A DNA stretch of 64,000 bases from Planococcus soli (GCF_016881065.1 NZ_WXYN01000051.1:248001-312000), one strand, 5' to 3'; positions 25,150 to 34,627 are shown, counted from the first letter of the stretch. Numbers and translations: made by a program. Notes: a model not told the origin generated them from the letters alone.

Positions 25150-28100
25150 TGCCACATGGACCGATGAACAATGGCTGGCGATTTGGGCAAAGGGCCAGGA
25201 CATGCTTGTATCCGCCGCAGCCGGTTCAGGAAAAACGGCTGTCCTGATCAATCGTATGATTGAAAAGGTGTTGGCTGAAGAGGATCCCATTTCGGTGGAC
25301 GAGCTTTTGGTCGTTACTTTCACCAATGCATCCGCTGCCGAAATGCGCCATCGCATGTCGAACGCGCTGGAAAAAGCGGTGGCAGAAAATCCGGAATCGA
25401 GCCACCTCAAAAAACAATTGCGTTTAATCAATAAAGCTCAAATTTCCACCTTGCATTCTTTTTGTCTGCAGGTGGTAAAGCAATATGCTTATTTGCTCGA
25501 AATTGATCCGGGCTTCCGGATTGCCGGAGACACGGAGGCAGCCTTGCTGCGGGATGACATACTCGAAGCAGTTCTTGAAAACGCTTATGAGGGTGAAGGG
25601 GCGGAAGCAGTATACCGTCTCGCAGACAGTTTTACTTCTGATCGAAGCGACCAAGCCATGGAAGTGCTGCTGAGCAAGCTTTATGACTATTCACGCGTCC
25701 ACCCTGAACCTGAGGAATGGCTGCAGCAAGTGCCAGCTTTATACGATGTGGCCGAAACTGCTGCTATCGACGAACTGCCATTTATTGGCGACTTAAAACT
25801 GACGATAGGACATGCTTTAGAGGAAGCGCTGCAGCTGACCCAGCAAGGACTGCAACTGGCTTTGCAGCCGGATGGCCCATCTTTGCTGGAAGACACGTTC
25901 AAGACAGATGCAGAAGTCATCCAAGCTGCCCGCGCTGCTCTGGAAAATTCGTGGGACAGCCTTTATGCTTTTTCAAAACCATTCCAATTCGAAAAAGCAG
26001 CTTCTATTAAGAAGGATTCCTGTGATCCTGCAATGGCAGAGGAAGCGAAAGGCATACGCAATGAAGTGAAGAAAATCGTCACAGGTTTGTTCGATGCCTA
26101 TTTCACTCGCTCGCCAAAGCGGCTTCTCGAAGAGATGCGCGAAATGGCGCCAATGATGAAGACTTTAGTAGAGCTGACGCAGATTTTCGCCGACCAATAT
26201 AAAGCCTTGAAAATTGACCGGGCATTGGTCGATTTCTCTGATCTGGAGCATTATGCATTGGAAATCCTATCGGATGAAGGCAGGCCTTCCGCCATTGCCA
26301 AAGAGTATCAGGATCGATTTAAGGAAGTACTGGTAGATGAATACCAAGATACCAATCTACTGCAGGAAACCATTTTAAACCTGGTGAAGTCCGGTGAAGA
26401 ACACAACGGCAACTTGTTCATGGTGGGAGATGTAAAACAATCGATCTACCGTTTCCGCCTTGCTGAACCGATGCTGTTTTTAGGGAAGTATGCCCGTTTC
26501 CGCCACGATGCCGAATCTACAGGGCTGCGCATCGATTTAAATGCGAATTTCCGAAGCCGCAAAGAAATATTGGATGGCACGAACTATATCTTCTCGCAGA
26601 TCATGGGGGAGCGGGTTGGGGAAATCGATTACGACGAAGCGGCTGCATTAAAAGCCAAAGCCCCATATCCGGATCATCAGATTCCAATAGAATTAGCATT
26701 GATCCACGAGCCGGAAACTGAAGAAGAAGCGGTGGACGAGGATCTGGTTAAATCACAATGGGAAGCACGCTTTATCGCAAAAAAAATAAAAGAAATGATG
26801 GACCAGGAAATGCTGGTGAATGACCCCTGGACACAGCAACAGCGAAAATTGGAGTACCGGGATATTGTCGTCCTGATGCGCTCCATGACCTGGTCGGGTG
26901 ACTTTGTGGACGAATTCAAAACGGCTGGTATTCCGTTATATGCTGAATTGACCGGCGGCTATTTTGATGCGCTTGAAGTGATGATCATGCTCAATACGCT
27001 GCGAGTCATTGACAACCCATACCAGGATATTCCACTCGCTTCTGTCTTGCGTGCACCGTTTATCGGATTAAAGGAAAATGAGCTCGCTGAGATCCGGCTG
27101 GCCGCACCTCAGGCCACGTTTTACGAAGCAGTGAAAACCTTTATGCGCGCAGGAACAGGCATTGATCCTGCAGCGGCTGAGAAGCTGCAGCGCTTTGTCC
27201 TTCAACTGGAAGGATGGCGCAACCAGGCTCGGCGGGGCTCCCTGGCAGAACTGATCTGGCAGGTTTATCTGGATACGAATTATTACGAGATGGCAGGTGC
27301 TATGACCAACGGCAAGCAGCGTCAGGCTAATTTGCGCGCTTTGCATGACCGGGCACTGGAATACGAGAAAACTTCTTTCCGCGGATTGTTCCGCTTTTTG
27401 CGTTTTATTGATCGGATGCGTGAGCGGGGGGATGATTTGGGAACAGCCAAATCGCTCAGTGAAAAAGAAAATGTCGTTCGTCTTATGACTGTCCACAAGT
27501 CGAAAGGGCTGGAGTTTCCAGTAGTCTTTTTTGCAGGCACTGGCCGTTCTTTTAATGAAATGGATTTTCGAAAATCCTATCTGTTCGATCAGGACTATGG
27601 ATTGGCAGTTAAGGCAGTCAATCCTGATACGAGAATTGAATATACATCTTTGCCTTTCCTCGCAGTCAAGGAAATGAAGCAGCTGCAGATGAAAGCGGAA
27701 GAGATGCGGGTGTTGTACGTCGCAATGACACGGGCCAAAGAGCGGCTGTTTTTGACAGCCTCTGTAAAAGACATTGATAAGCTCTTTGAAAAATGGAAAG
27801 TAAGCACCAGCGATGTCCGATTGCCGGATTTCATGCGCTCGCGTGTGAAAGGCTATTTGGATTGGATTGGTCCGGCCGTTGCAAGGCATCCGGATGCGGC
27901 AGAACATTTGAAAGTTAATGGCCATATTCTCAGCCACTCATCCCGATTTCATATTGAAATTATCGAATCCCAGTCATTGCTTCCAGGAGTTGTGAATTTG
28001 GATGAACTGCTGGAGAGAGTGGATTCAAATGAAGATTATCGCCAATTAGTCAAACAGCGATTTAACTTTCAATATCCGCATCAAGCGGCGGTTGAGAAGC

Positions 28101-28735
28101 GATCCAAACAATCAGTGACAGAAATGAAACGGCTGCAAATGCTGCAGCGTTCGGATGAGCCTGAATCGTTCATTCAAACGGCAAAACCCGAAAGAACGAT
28201 GCTGCTGCACCGGCCGGACTTCATGATGGACAAGCGGTTGTCACCCGCTGATGTCGGCACCGCTGTCCATGCGGTCATGCAGCATATTCCGCTGGACCGA
28301 ACGATGGACTCAGCCGAAATAGAAGAATTTATCGAGACGCTGGTAGGGATGGAAATTCTATCGGCTGACGAAGGCAAGGCAGTAAAAGTTGAAGAAATAG
28401 AACGCTTTTACGCCAGCAATACAGCGGCCCGCCTGCGATCAGCGAAGCACATCAAAAGGGAAGTCCCATTCACATACGCCAAAGCGGATGCGGAGGGGGA
28501 TCATCAAATCATTCAAGGAATCATCGATTGCCTGTTTGAGGAACCGGATGGCTGGGTGTTGCTTGATTACAAGACGGACCGTGTGGCACATATCAGTAAT
28601 ATCAGTACGGAAATGAGCGAACGTTATGGTGTACAGTTGACTGTATATCAGGAAGCCGTTGAAGCAATTCTTCGCATCCCGATCAAAGAACGGCTGCTGT
28701 ATTTGTTTGCGGCAAGCCAAGAAGTAAACATTTAG
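25127..28735 (+). CDS. addA: AddA subunit of AddAB helicase-nuclease
   Basis: A 1202-residue UvrD/RecB-type 3'-5' helicase with a C-terminal nuclease. Motif I is AAAGSGKTAVL (about 35-45), motif II is VLVDEYQDTN, motif IV-V includes VRLMTVHKSKGLEFPVVF, and motif VI is LYVAMTRAKERL. The nuclease core is VLLDYKTDRV near the C-terminus. ATG 25127 lies nine bases after AAGGAGG inside addB, so the subunits are co-translated. Confidence 0.98.
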   Translation: MIPKKPSDATWTDEQWLAIWAKGQDMLVSAAAGSGKTAVLINRMIEKVLAEEDPISVDELLVVTFTNASAAEMRHRMSNALEKAVAENPESSHLKKQLRLINKAQISTLHSFCLQVVKQYAYLLEIDPGFRIAGDTEAALLRDDILEAVLENAYEGEGAEAVYRLADSFTSDRSDQAMEVLLSKLYDYSRVHPEPEEWLQQVPALYDVAETAAIDELPFIGDLKLTIGHALEEALQLTQQGLQLALQPDGPSLLEDTFKTDAEVIQAARAALENSWDSLYAFSKPFQFEKAASIKKDSCDPAMAEEAKGIRNEVKKIVTGLFDAYFTRSPKRLLEEMREMAPMMKTLVELTQIFADQYKALKIDRALVDFSDLEHYALEILSDEGRPSAIAKEYQDRFKEVLVDEYQDTNLLQETILNLVKSGEEHNGNLFMVGDVKQSIYRFRLAEPMLFLGKYARFRHDAESTGLRIDLNANFRSRKEILDGTNYIFSQIMGERVGEIDYDEAAALKAKAPYPDHQIPIELALIHEPETEEEAVDEDLVKSQWEARFIAKKIKEMMDQEMLVNDPWTQQQRKLEYRDIVVLMRSMTWSGDFVDEFKTAGIPLYAELTGGYFDALEVMIMLNTLRVIDNPYQDIPLASVLRAPFIGLKENELAEIRLAAPQATFYEAVKTFMRAGTGIDPAAAEKLQRFVLQLEGWRNQARRGSLAELIWQVYLDTNYYEMAGAMTNGKQRQANLRALHDRALEYEKTSFRGLFRFLRFIDRMRERGDDLGTAKSLSEKENVVRLMTVHKSKGLEFPVVFFAGTGRSFNEMDFRKSYLFDQDYGLAVKAVNPDTRIEYTSLPFLAVKEMKQLQMKAEEMRVLYVAMTRAKERLFLTASVKDIDKLFEKWKVSTSDVRLPDFMRSRVKGYLDWIGPAVARHPDAAEHLKVNGHILSHSSRFHIEIIESQSLLPGVVNLDELLERVDSNEDYRQLVKQRFNFQYPHQAAVEKRSKQSVTEMKRLQMLQRSDEPESFIQTAKPERTMLLHRPDFMMDKRLSPADVGTAVHAVMQHIPLDRTMDSAEIEEFIETLVGMEILSADEGKAVKVEEIERFYASNTAARLRSAKHIKREVPFTYAKADAEGDHQIIQGIIDCLFEEPDGWVLLDYKTDRVAHISNISTEMSERYGVQLTVYQEAVEAILRIPIKERLLYLFAASQEVNI

Positions 28736-28745
28736 GAGGATTAAT

Positions 28746-29924
28746 TTGAACTTACAGCCAGTTTTATTAAACGAACGAGTAAAAGCGATTGATTTGATGA
28801 GGGGTTTCTCGCTTTTCGGCATTTTGATCATCAATATGCTGGCTTTCCATTCGCCTCTTTCCTATATCGACCCGTATAAATGGTTTGATGGGACTGTGAA
28901 TGAATGGGTGTACCTGTTCATTGATATTTTCATTCAAGCCAGTTTCTATCCTTTATTCGCGATGTTGTTTGGCTATGGGCTGGCCATGCAATTTATGCGC
29001 GCAGAAGCGAAGCAGAGCCCCTTTATGCCAGTGGCTGTAAAGCGCCTGGCAGTTCTGCTGCTGTTTGGCATCGTCCATGCCTTTTTGATTTGGTATGGAG
29101 ATATTCTGATCACGTACGCCATCATGGGCTTTTTGCTTATCGGGATGATCAGGCTGCCATCGAGCTGGCTGATGGGCTTTGCAGCCATTATTTATGCAGT
29201 CCCACACCTGCTGCTATTGGGTGTCATGTTTATAGCCGCGGCCGCAGATCCAAATACGTATGTAGGATACATGGAAATCGAAAGCTCGATCCAATCCTAT
29301 CAATCCGGCAATTTTGCCGAAATCTTCAGCCAACGCTTAGCGGACTGGACTTACACGAATAATTTGTTCGGCTATATAATTTTGATTGCAACGATTCTGC
29401 CGTTTCTGATGATTGGAGCAGCTGCGGCAAAGTGGCGGCTAATTGAGCGGACGCAGGAAAAACGCAAATTGTGGCTGCTGTTAGCTATTGTCCCGTTGTT
29501 AGTCGGTTTGCTGTTGAAAGCTGCGCCGTTTTTGTTTGAGCCGAATTATGCCTTTGTCTATCTGCAGGATATTTTCGGTGGGCCGCTTGTAGCAGTTGGC
29601 TATGCGGCAATAATCGCTTTGCTGGCACAAAAAACGAACATACAGAAGCTGTTGTCTCCAGTAGCGAAAGTGGGACGGATGTCGCTGACAACCTATATTA
29701 TGCAATCCATCTTGGCCACGCTGATTTTTTATTCGTACGGGTTTGGCCTCTATGGTCAAGTGGATTTGCTTACGGGAACATTGATTGCCATCGGAATTTT
29801 CGTTGTTCAGCTGATTTTTGCAGAACTTTGGTTTGAAAAATTCTCAAGAGGCCCGCTTGAAAGCCTCTGGAGAAAATGGACATATGGAAATAAATTCGAA
29901 AAAACTAACAATTCAAAACCCTGA
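28746..29924 (+). CDS. DUF418 (YeiB-like) membrane protein
   Basis: A 392-residue polytopic protein with about ten hydrophobic segments. It has the family opening RVKAIDLMRGFSLFGILIINM and a C-terminal DUF418 domain (GRMSLTTYIMQSILATLIFYSYGFGLYG, AELWFEKFSRGPLESLWRKWTY). It is related to acyltransferase-3-like membrane proteins; substrate unknown. It starts at TTG 28746 with AGGAGG eight bases upstream, ten bases after addA, so it is probably the last gene of the addBA operon. Confidence 0.85.
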   Translation: MNLQPVLLNERVKAIDLMRGFSLFGILIINMLAFHSPLSYIDPYKWFDGTVNEWVYLFIDIFIQASFYPLFAMLFGYGLAMQFMRAEAKQSPFMPVAVKRLAVLLLFGIVHAFLIWYGDILITYAIMGFLLIGMIRLPSSWLMGFAAIIYAVPHLLLLGVMFIAAAADPNTYVGYMEIESSIQSYQSGNFAEIFSQRLADWTYTNNLFGYIILIATILPFLMIGAAAAKWRLIERTQEKRKLWLLLAIVPLLVGLLLKAAPFLFEPNYAFVYLQDIFGGPLVAVGYAAIIALLAQKTNIQKLLSPVAKVGRMSLTTYIMQSILATLIFYSYGFGLYGQVDLLTGTLIAIGIFVVQLIFAELWFEKFSRGPLESLWRKWTYGNKFEKTNNSKP

Positions 29925-29967
29925 ATGTGTATAATGAATTCAATCAAAGAAAAGGAGTGTTTGACGA

Positions 29968-30867
29968 ATGAAGCTGTTATCATTTCGCTATGAAGGAAAA
30001 GAAGGATTCGGACCAAAGGTTAAAAAGGAAGAAGCTGTATGGGATCTGCTTGCTATCCAACAGCAATTAGAGGTCCTTCCTGCATTCCCGGCACAATTGA
30101 TAGAAGGAATTCCGCAAGGACTGGAGTTTGTCGAACAAATTCGTAAATTGACGGAAGCTGCTGTTCAGTCTGACCGCTCTGAAGAATTCAAACACTCTTT
30201 TTCAGAAATTGAATGGTTGTCTCCGATTTCAAGAACTCCCAAGAATATTATTTGCATCGGAAAAAATTACGCGGATCATGCAAAAGAGATGGGCGCAGAA
30301 GCTCCAGTAGATTTGGTGGTTTTTACCAAATCGCCTACTTGTATTTCAGCGGACGGAGAAACTGTCTCTGTTCACAGTGATTTGACCGATTCATATGATT
30401 ATGAAGGCGAGCTGGCTGTCATAATAGGCAAAGCCGGCCACAAAATACCTAAGCAAATGGCTTATGACTATGTTTTTGGCTATACCATCGCAAATGATTT
30501 GACTGCACGGGACCTGCAGGAAAAGCATCAGCAGTATTTCCTAGGGAAAAGCTTGCCGGGTTCATGTCCGATAGGTCCTTATATTGTGACAAAAGATGAA
30601 ATTCCGCAAGCACAAAATCTGTCAATTGTGACAAAAGTGAACGACGAAGTACGCCAAAACGGCAACACAGAAAACATGATCCGCCGCGTGGATGATCTGG
30701 TGGCGGAAGTTTCAAAATATATTGCTTTGGAACCAGGTGATGTTCTGCTTACTGGAACACCTGCTGGAGTCGGGAAAGGCTTTAATCCGCCAAAATTCCT
30801 GAAAGCTGGAGACACTATCAAAGTATCAATTGAATCCATCGGTACTCTCGTCACACATTTGTCATAA
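29968..30867 (+). CDS. yisK: Fumarylacetoacetate hydrolase family protein (YisK-like)
   Basis: A 299-residue FAH-superfamily enzyme. After an N-terminal domain of about 90 residues, the catalytic fold shows CIGKNYADHAKEMG, VVFTKSPTCISADGE, DYEGELAVIIGK with the metal-binding acidic residues, and GDVLLTGTPAGVG. B. subtilis YisK is an oxaloacetate decarboxylase that associates with the Mbl cytoskeleton. The yisL gene that follows supports the orthology. ATG 29968 lies after AAAGGAGTG. Confidence 0.9.
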   Translation: MKLLSFRYEGKEGFGPKVKKEEAVWDLLAIQQQLEVLPAFPAQLIEGIPQGLEFVEQIRKLTEAAVQSDRSEEFKHSFSEIEWLSPISRTPKNIICIGKNYADHAKEMGAEAPVDLVVFTKSPTCISADGETVSVHSDLTDSYDYEGELAVIIGKAGHKIPKQMAYDYVFGYTIANDLTARDLQEKHQQYFLGKSLPGSCPIGPYIVTKDEIPQAQNLSIVTKVNDEVRQNGNTENMIRRVDDLVAEVSKYIALEPGDVLLTGTPAGVGKGFNPPKFLKAGDTIKVSIESIGTLVTHLS

Positions 30868-30935
30868 GATAGGAGCTCTTCCGACTGTCCAACTTGTGAT
30901 AAACTGGAAAGGACTTTATTAGAAGAGGTGAGCTT

Positions 30936-31307
30936 TTGGATATTTTTACACAGACTACACATTTACACATCACGACGTGGGTCGTTGCAGTCATCTTGTT
31001 CTTGATCGCTGCATTTATGCAGCGCGATAGCAAAGGCCGTAAAATTCTGCACATGGTCTTGAGATTGTTCTACGTTTTGATCATTATTACAGGGCTTACA
31101 TTGTTCATCGAATGGTCTTCTTCAGATCCAATGCTGTACGGCATCAAATTCCTGTTGGGAGTTTTGACAATCGGAATGATGGAAATGGTTTTGGTCCGTT
31201 CGAAAAAACAAAAACCGGTTACGATGTTTTGGGCATTGTTTGCAGTATTCTTGTTTGCAACAATGTTCATCGGTTTTATGTTGCCGATCGGAATGGATTT
31301 CTTTTAA
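30936..31307 (+). CDS. yisL: YisL family (DUF1516) membrane protein
   Basis: A 123-residue protein with four predicted helices (for example TTWVVAVILFLIAAFMQ and TMFWALFAVFLFATMFIGFMLPIGM), of unknown function. It starts at TTG 30936 after AGAGGTGAG. The yisK-yisL order is as in B. subtilis. A terminator follows. Confidence 0.85.
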   Translation: MDIFTQTTHLHITTWVVAVILFLIAAFMQRDSKGRKILHMVLRLFYVLIIITGLTLFIEWSSSDPMLYGIKFLLGVLTIGMMEMVLVRSKKQKPVTMFWALFAVFLFATMFIGFMLPIGMDFF

Positions 31308-31317
31308 AGAAATCAGG

Positions 31318-31346
31318 CAGGTGTGCATCCAGCACCTGTTTTTTTT
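31318..31346 (+). terminator. Terminator of yisKL
   Basis: CAGGTG-TGCATCCAG-CACCTG followed by T8. Confidence 0.82.
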
Positions 31347-31363
31347 ATGTTTTGAAATAGTAT

Positions 31364-31380
31364 AATTTGCGCTTTTCGTT
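31364..31380. repeat. Remnant tail of a type I repeat
   Basis: AATTTGCGCTTTTCGTT carries the conserved CGCTTTTC end of the element, directly before a full copy. Confidence 0.45.
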
Positions 31381-31500
31381 GTCCAGACTCCAGCGCCCAG
31401 CTCTTCGGGTCATAAGCCAACCCAGCTGTGTGGCTAAAACATGCCACTTCGCTGGTCTGTCTTATGCCCGTCAGAGCTAAACGGGCGCTTACGCTTTTCT
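31381..31500. repeat. Dispersed structured repeat, type I (copy 2)
   Basis: Stems are AGCGCCC (31392-31398) with GGGCGCT (31483-31489), GGG(T)CATAAG with CTTATGCCC, CCAGC (31422-31426) with GCTGG (31451-31455), and GTGGC (31430-31434) with GCCAC (31443-31447). The apical pair is T-A here and C-G in copy 1, a compensatory change. Confidence 0.82.
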
Positions 31501-31622
31501 GTGTCCAGACTCCAGCTGCCAGATTCTGGGGTCATAGGCCGCTCTGGCTGTGCTGCTAAAAACATGCCGCTTCGCCGGAGCGTCTTATGCCCGTCGGACC
31601 TACACGGGCGCTTGCGATTTTC
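31501..31622. repeat. Dispersed structured repeat, type I (copy 3)
   Basis: In direct tandem with copy 2. It has a longer middle stem, GCTCTGGC (31541-31548) with GCCGGAGC (31574-31581), and the CCCGT/ACGGG local hairpin. The outer stem is weaker (AGCTGCC) and the apical stem has one mismatch, so this copy is partly degenerate. Confidence 0.75.
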
Positions 31623-31759
31623 TATGGATTTTCACAGTTTAGACGAAACTCCGGCAAGTCGCTGCCGAAACTTGAACTTAACATGGCGGCGGTAGCTGGA
31701 GTTTGATAAAATTAACCGGGTGGAACGCAATAACAACCTCATTGAAGGAGGATTTCAGA

Positions 31760-33226
31760 TTGAAGGCAAAATGGATTTCAAGCATCATAACGGGCGCACT
31801 GCTGCTGACACTTGCCAATCCGGCATTTGCTGCTGACGAGCGCGATTTGGAAGATGAGCTCATCTATGATGTGCTGGTTGACCGTTATTTCAACAAAAAG
31901 ATCGACAATGATTATGAAGTGAATGCTATAGACCCTTCGAGTTTTAACGGGGGCGATTTTGATGGCATGGCCAGTGAACTATTATTTGTGAAAGAAATGG
32001 GCTTTACCGCTCTTTCAATAGGATCTGTGTTTTCGACAGCTACATATGATGGGAAAAGTGTATTGGACTATACCGAATTTGAGCGCCATTTTGGAACAGA
32101 GGAAGAGTTCCAAACATTGGTAGCCGAGATTCATGATCAGGATATGAAAGTGATTGTGGATGTCCCAACGCAGCAAGTAAATGAAGATCATGTTTGGACA
32201 GCGGAAAATCCGGAATGGTTTGCGGAAAATGAAGACGGCAGCCTCGCTTTGGATACAGCGAATTCAGAAGTCCAAGAAGCGCTGATTTCTACATTTTCGG
32301 AATTCAGCGAAACCTATCAGATTGATGGGTTCCGGCTCCAGAATGCAGACCAGCTGAATCCGGATTTTGTCCTTGCTTTTTCCGAAGCTATTAAAGCTGT
32401 TCGGGACAGCTATATCCTAAGCGACCGTGAAATGCCGGAAACGCCTGGTTTTGATGCTGTCGTCTTGCCAGGGGTGGAGGAAACTCTTCGTGCGGCCTAT
32501 AAGAATTTTGATCAGGATTTAACGGAGATTTCTTCTATTATGGAAGAAAGCGAAGACAGCCTGATTCAAGTGGATTCTTTAATAGGATCACGGTTTACGG
32601 CGGATATCGTCGCAGAAAATGGATTTCCACCGACACGCTGGACTCTGCTGTTGACACAGTTATTGACAATGCCTGGAATACCAGTCGTCCAGTATGGCTC
32701 CGAATCTGCAATGAATGGGACAGAATTGCCAGAATCGCATCAAATTTTGGATTTGGCTGTAGACAAAGAACTGGTTGACCATATTACAGATTTGACATCC
32801 TTGCGCAATTCATCTGAAGCATTGCGGTCGGGTGAATTGGAAATGCTGCATGATGAAGATGGCTGGCTGGTCTACAAACGTTCCAATGACGAAGAAACCT
32901 GGATTGTTGCGATTAACAACTCTTCTTCGACAAAGAGCATTAACCTGTCTGCTGACACCATTGGTGATGGCCAGGAGCTTCGCGGTTTATTTGAAAGCGA
33001 CATTATCCGCCAGGAAGACAACGGGGAATACCGTATAACGCAAGACCGTGAAATTGCGGAAGTCTTCCATGTGACGGAAGAAACTAAACTCAATACGGCC
33101 TATATTGCAACTCTTGCAATCATGTACGTCGTGTTTATGCTGTTCCTATGGGTCGTTTGGCGTAAAGGCAAGCAGCGCAAAGCAGACGCCGCAGCAAAAA
33201 AAACAGCCGGAAAAACGGTGCAATAG
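31760..33226 (+). CDS. Membrane-anchored GH13 alpha-amylase-like protein, probably catalytically inactive
   Basis: A 488-residue protein with a signal peptide ending PAFA near residue 24. A GH13-type barrel and beta domain (about 30-440) follow, then a C-terminal TM helix (AYIATLAIMYVVFMLFLWVVW) and a basic tail. The fold is recognisable from YDVLVDRYFN, GGDFDGM, MGFTAL, IDGFRLQ, MPGIPVVQYGSE and the C-terminal domain. However, the nucleophile Asp of GFRLD is Gln (about 194). The LGEV acid/base region reads LSDR (about 220), and the NHD motif reads SLI (about 273-275). The His of DVVNH is also gone. It starts at TTG 31760, seven bases after AGGAGG. Likely a surface carbohydrate-binding or scaffold pseudo-enzyme. 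Confidence 0.85.
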   Translation: MKAKWISSIITGALLLTLANPAFAADERDLEDELIYDVLVDRYFNKKIDNDYEVNAIDPSSFNGGDFDGMASELLFVKEMGFTALSIGSVFSTATYDGKSVLDYTEFERHFGTEEEFQTLVAEIHDQDMKVIVDVPTQQVNEDHVWTAENPEWFAENEDGSLALDTANSEVQEALISTFSEFSETYQIDGFRLQNADQLNPDFVLAFSEAIKAVRDSYILSDREMPETPGFDAVVLPGVEETLRAAYKNFDQDLTEISSIMEESEDSLIQVDSLIGSRFTADIVAENGFPPTRWTLLLTQLLTMPGIPVVQYGSESAMNGTELPESHQILDLAVDKELVDHITDLTSLRNSSEALRSGELEMLHDEDGWLVYKRSNDEETWIVAINNSSSTKSINLSADTIGDGQELRGLFESDIIRQEDNGEYRITQDREIAEVFHVTEETKLNTAYIATLAIMYVVFMLFLWVVWRKGKQRKADAAAKKTAGKTVQ

Positions 33227-33237
33227 TTTCTCAAAAC

Positions 33238-33281
33238 AAAACAGGCAAAGAAAAAGCAAATCGCTTTTTCTTTGCCTGTTT
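33238..33281. terminator. Bidirectional terminator between the GH13-like and CoADR genes
   Basis: AACAGGCAAAGAAAAAGC paired with GCTTTTTCTTTGCCTGTT around a short loop, between convergent genes. Confidence 0.88.
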
Positions 33282-33289
33282 GCATATGG

Positions 33290-34627
33290 TTACTTTTCAA
33301 TAATCGCCTTATAGCCAATCATGTTGATTGGATCTTTAGGTGAAGAATAGGGAGGGGCATAACAAAGCTCCAATGCCTGCAAATCGTCGACTGTCAGCCC
33401 TGCGTATATGGCTGTTACGATGACGTCGATGCGTTTGTCAACACCTTTTCCGCCAATGCACTGTGCACCCAGGATTTTGCGGGTCTTTGGATCATAATGG
33501 ACCTTTAATGTTATTTTTGAATGCTCGGGATAATAACCGGCATTGGAGTTGCCTGTATGAACAACAGTGGCAAAATCCAGTTTTTTGTCGGTAATCGCCT
33601 TTTCGTTCAATCCGGTCATTGCGGCAGTCAACGAGAAAACCTTTAAAACAGAAGTTCCAAGCAATCCTTTTTTCGCTATTTTGTCTCCCATCAAATGGCG
33701 GGCAGCGATAAATGCCTGCCGGTGGGCAGGAGAAGCGAGTGGAACTCTTTTCGGATCACCGGTTACCATATCGAAATTTTCAGAAGCGTCGCCGATAGCA
33801 TAAATGGATGGATCATTAGTCTGCATGAACTCATTGGTTCTGATGCCGCCAGTTTCACCAATGTTCAATCCGGCATTTTCAGCAAGCTCTGTATTTGGTT
33901 TTAAACCGATGCTCATAATAATGAAATCAGCCTGGAGCTCGATGCCATTTTCCAGCTTGATGGATTTGCCTTCGGTTTTTTCAATTGCAGTTCCGGTAAT
34001 CAGCTTAACGCCGTGAAGCGCTAGTTCTTTTTCGATGATCAACGAAATATCGGTATCCAAAATGGACATAATGGTGGGCGATTTATGCACCAGCGAAACG
34101 TCCAGGCCAAGGTTTTTCAGGTTTTCTGCCATTTCAAGGCCAATAAAACCGCCGCCAGATACAACGCAGCTTTTCGGCTGCTGGGATTTGATAAACTGGT
34201 CGATCTTTTGCATATCTCCATAACTGCGCAAAGTGAACGTTTTTGAGGAATTCAGCCCTTCAATGTCCGGTACAATGGCGGAACCCCCTGGAGCTAGGAT
34301 CAACACATCGTAAGGCTCTTCAAATAATTCCCCAGTTTCGATGTTTCGGACATGGACTGTTTTTGTTTCCCGTTTGATTTTTAACACTTCATGACGCAAT
34401 TTCACATCAATATCCCGTTTGGTTTTAAACTGCTCAGGATCTGCCATGATGAGGGAACGTTCGTCTTCAATGACATCGCCAATCACGTAAGGCGTTCCGC
34501 ATGCTGCGTAAGACATTGTGGAATCGCGGTCAAACACAACGATGTGCGCTTGCGGATCATAAAATCGGATTTGTCCAGCGGCTGTCGCGCCCCCACCTAC
34601 TGCGCCTATAATGACAATTTTTTTCAA
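33290..34627 (-). CDS. CoA-disulfide reductase (FAD-dependent)
   Basis: A 445-residue flavoprotein of the CoADR/NADH oxidase group. The FAD motif is IIGAVGGGATAAGQ. The single redox Cys is in MSYAACGTPY, the NAD(P) motif is SGGGFIGLEMAE, and the second FAD motif is IYAIGDASE. The C-terminus has CYAPPYSSPKDPINMIGY, with the Tyr residues typical of CoADR. It reduces CoA disulfide and protects the CoA thiol pool; Bacillales use CoA and bacillithiol rather than glutathione. It starts at TTG 34627, ten bases after AGGAG, which overlaps the DegV stop. Related enzymes with NADH oxidase activity cannot be excluded. Confidence 0.86.
   Translation of the reverse strand: MKKIVIIGAVGGGATAAGQIRFYDPQAHIVVFDRDSTMSYAACGTPYVIGDVIEDERSLIMADPEQFKTKRDIDVKLRHEVLKIKRETKTVHVRNIETGELFEEPYDVLILAPGGSAIVPDIEGLNSSKTFTLRSYGDMQKIDQFIKSQQPKSCVVSGGGFIGLEMAENLKNLGLDVSLVHKSPTIMSILDTDISLIIEKELALHGVKLITGTAIEKTEGKSIKLENGIELQADFIIMSIGLKPNTELAENAGLNIGETGGIRTNEFMQTNDPSIYAIGDASENFDMVTGDPKRVPLASPAHRQAFIAARHLMGDKIAKKGLLGTSVLKVFSLTAAMTGLNEKAITDKKLDFATVVHTGNSNAGYYPEHSKITLKVHYDPKTRKILGAQCIGGKGVDKRIDVIVTAIYAGLTVDDLQALELCYAPPYSSPKDPINMIGYKAIIEK

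Noticed and set aside
27068-27937. 289-codon reverse ORF inside addA
   Set aside because: Shadow of addA; no ribosome binding site, Cys/His-rich nonsense composition, and the forward frame is clearly AddA.
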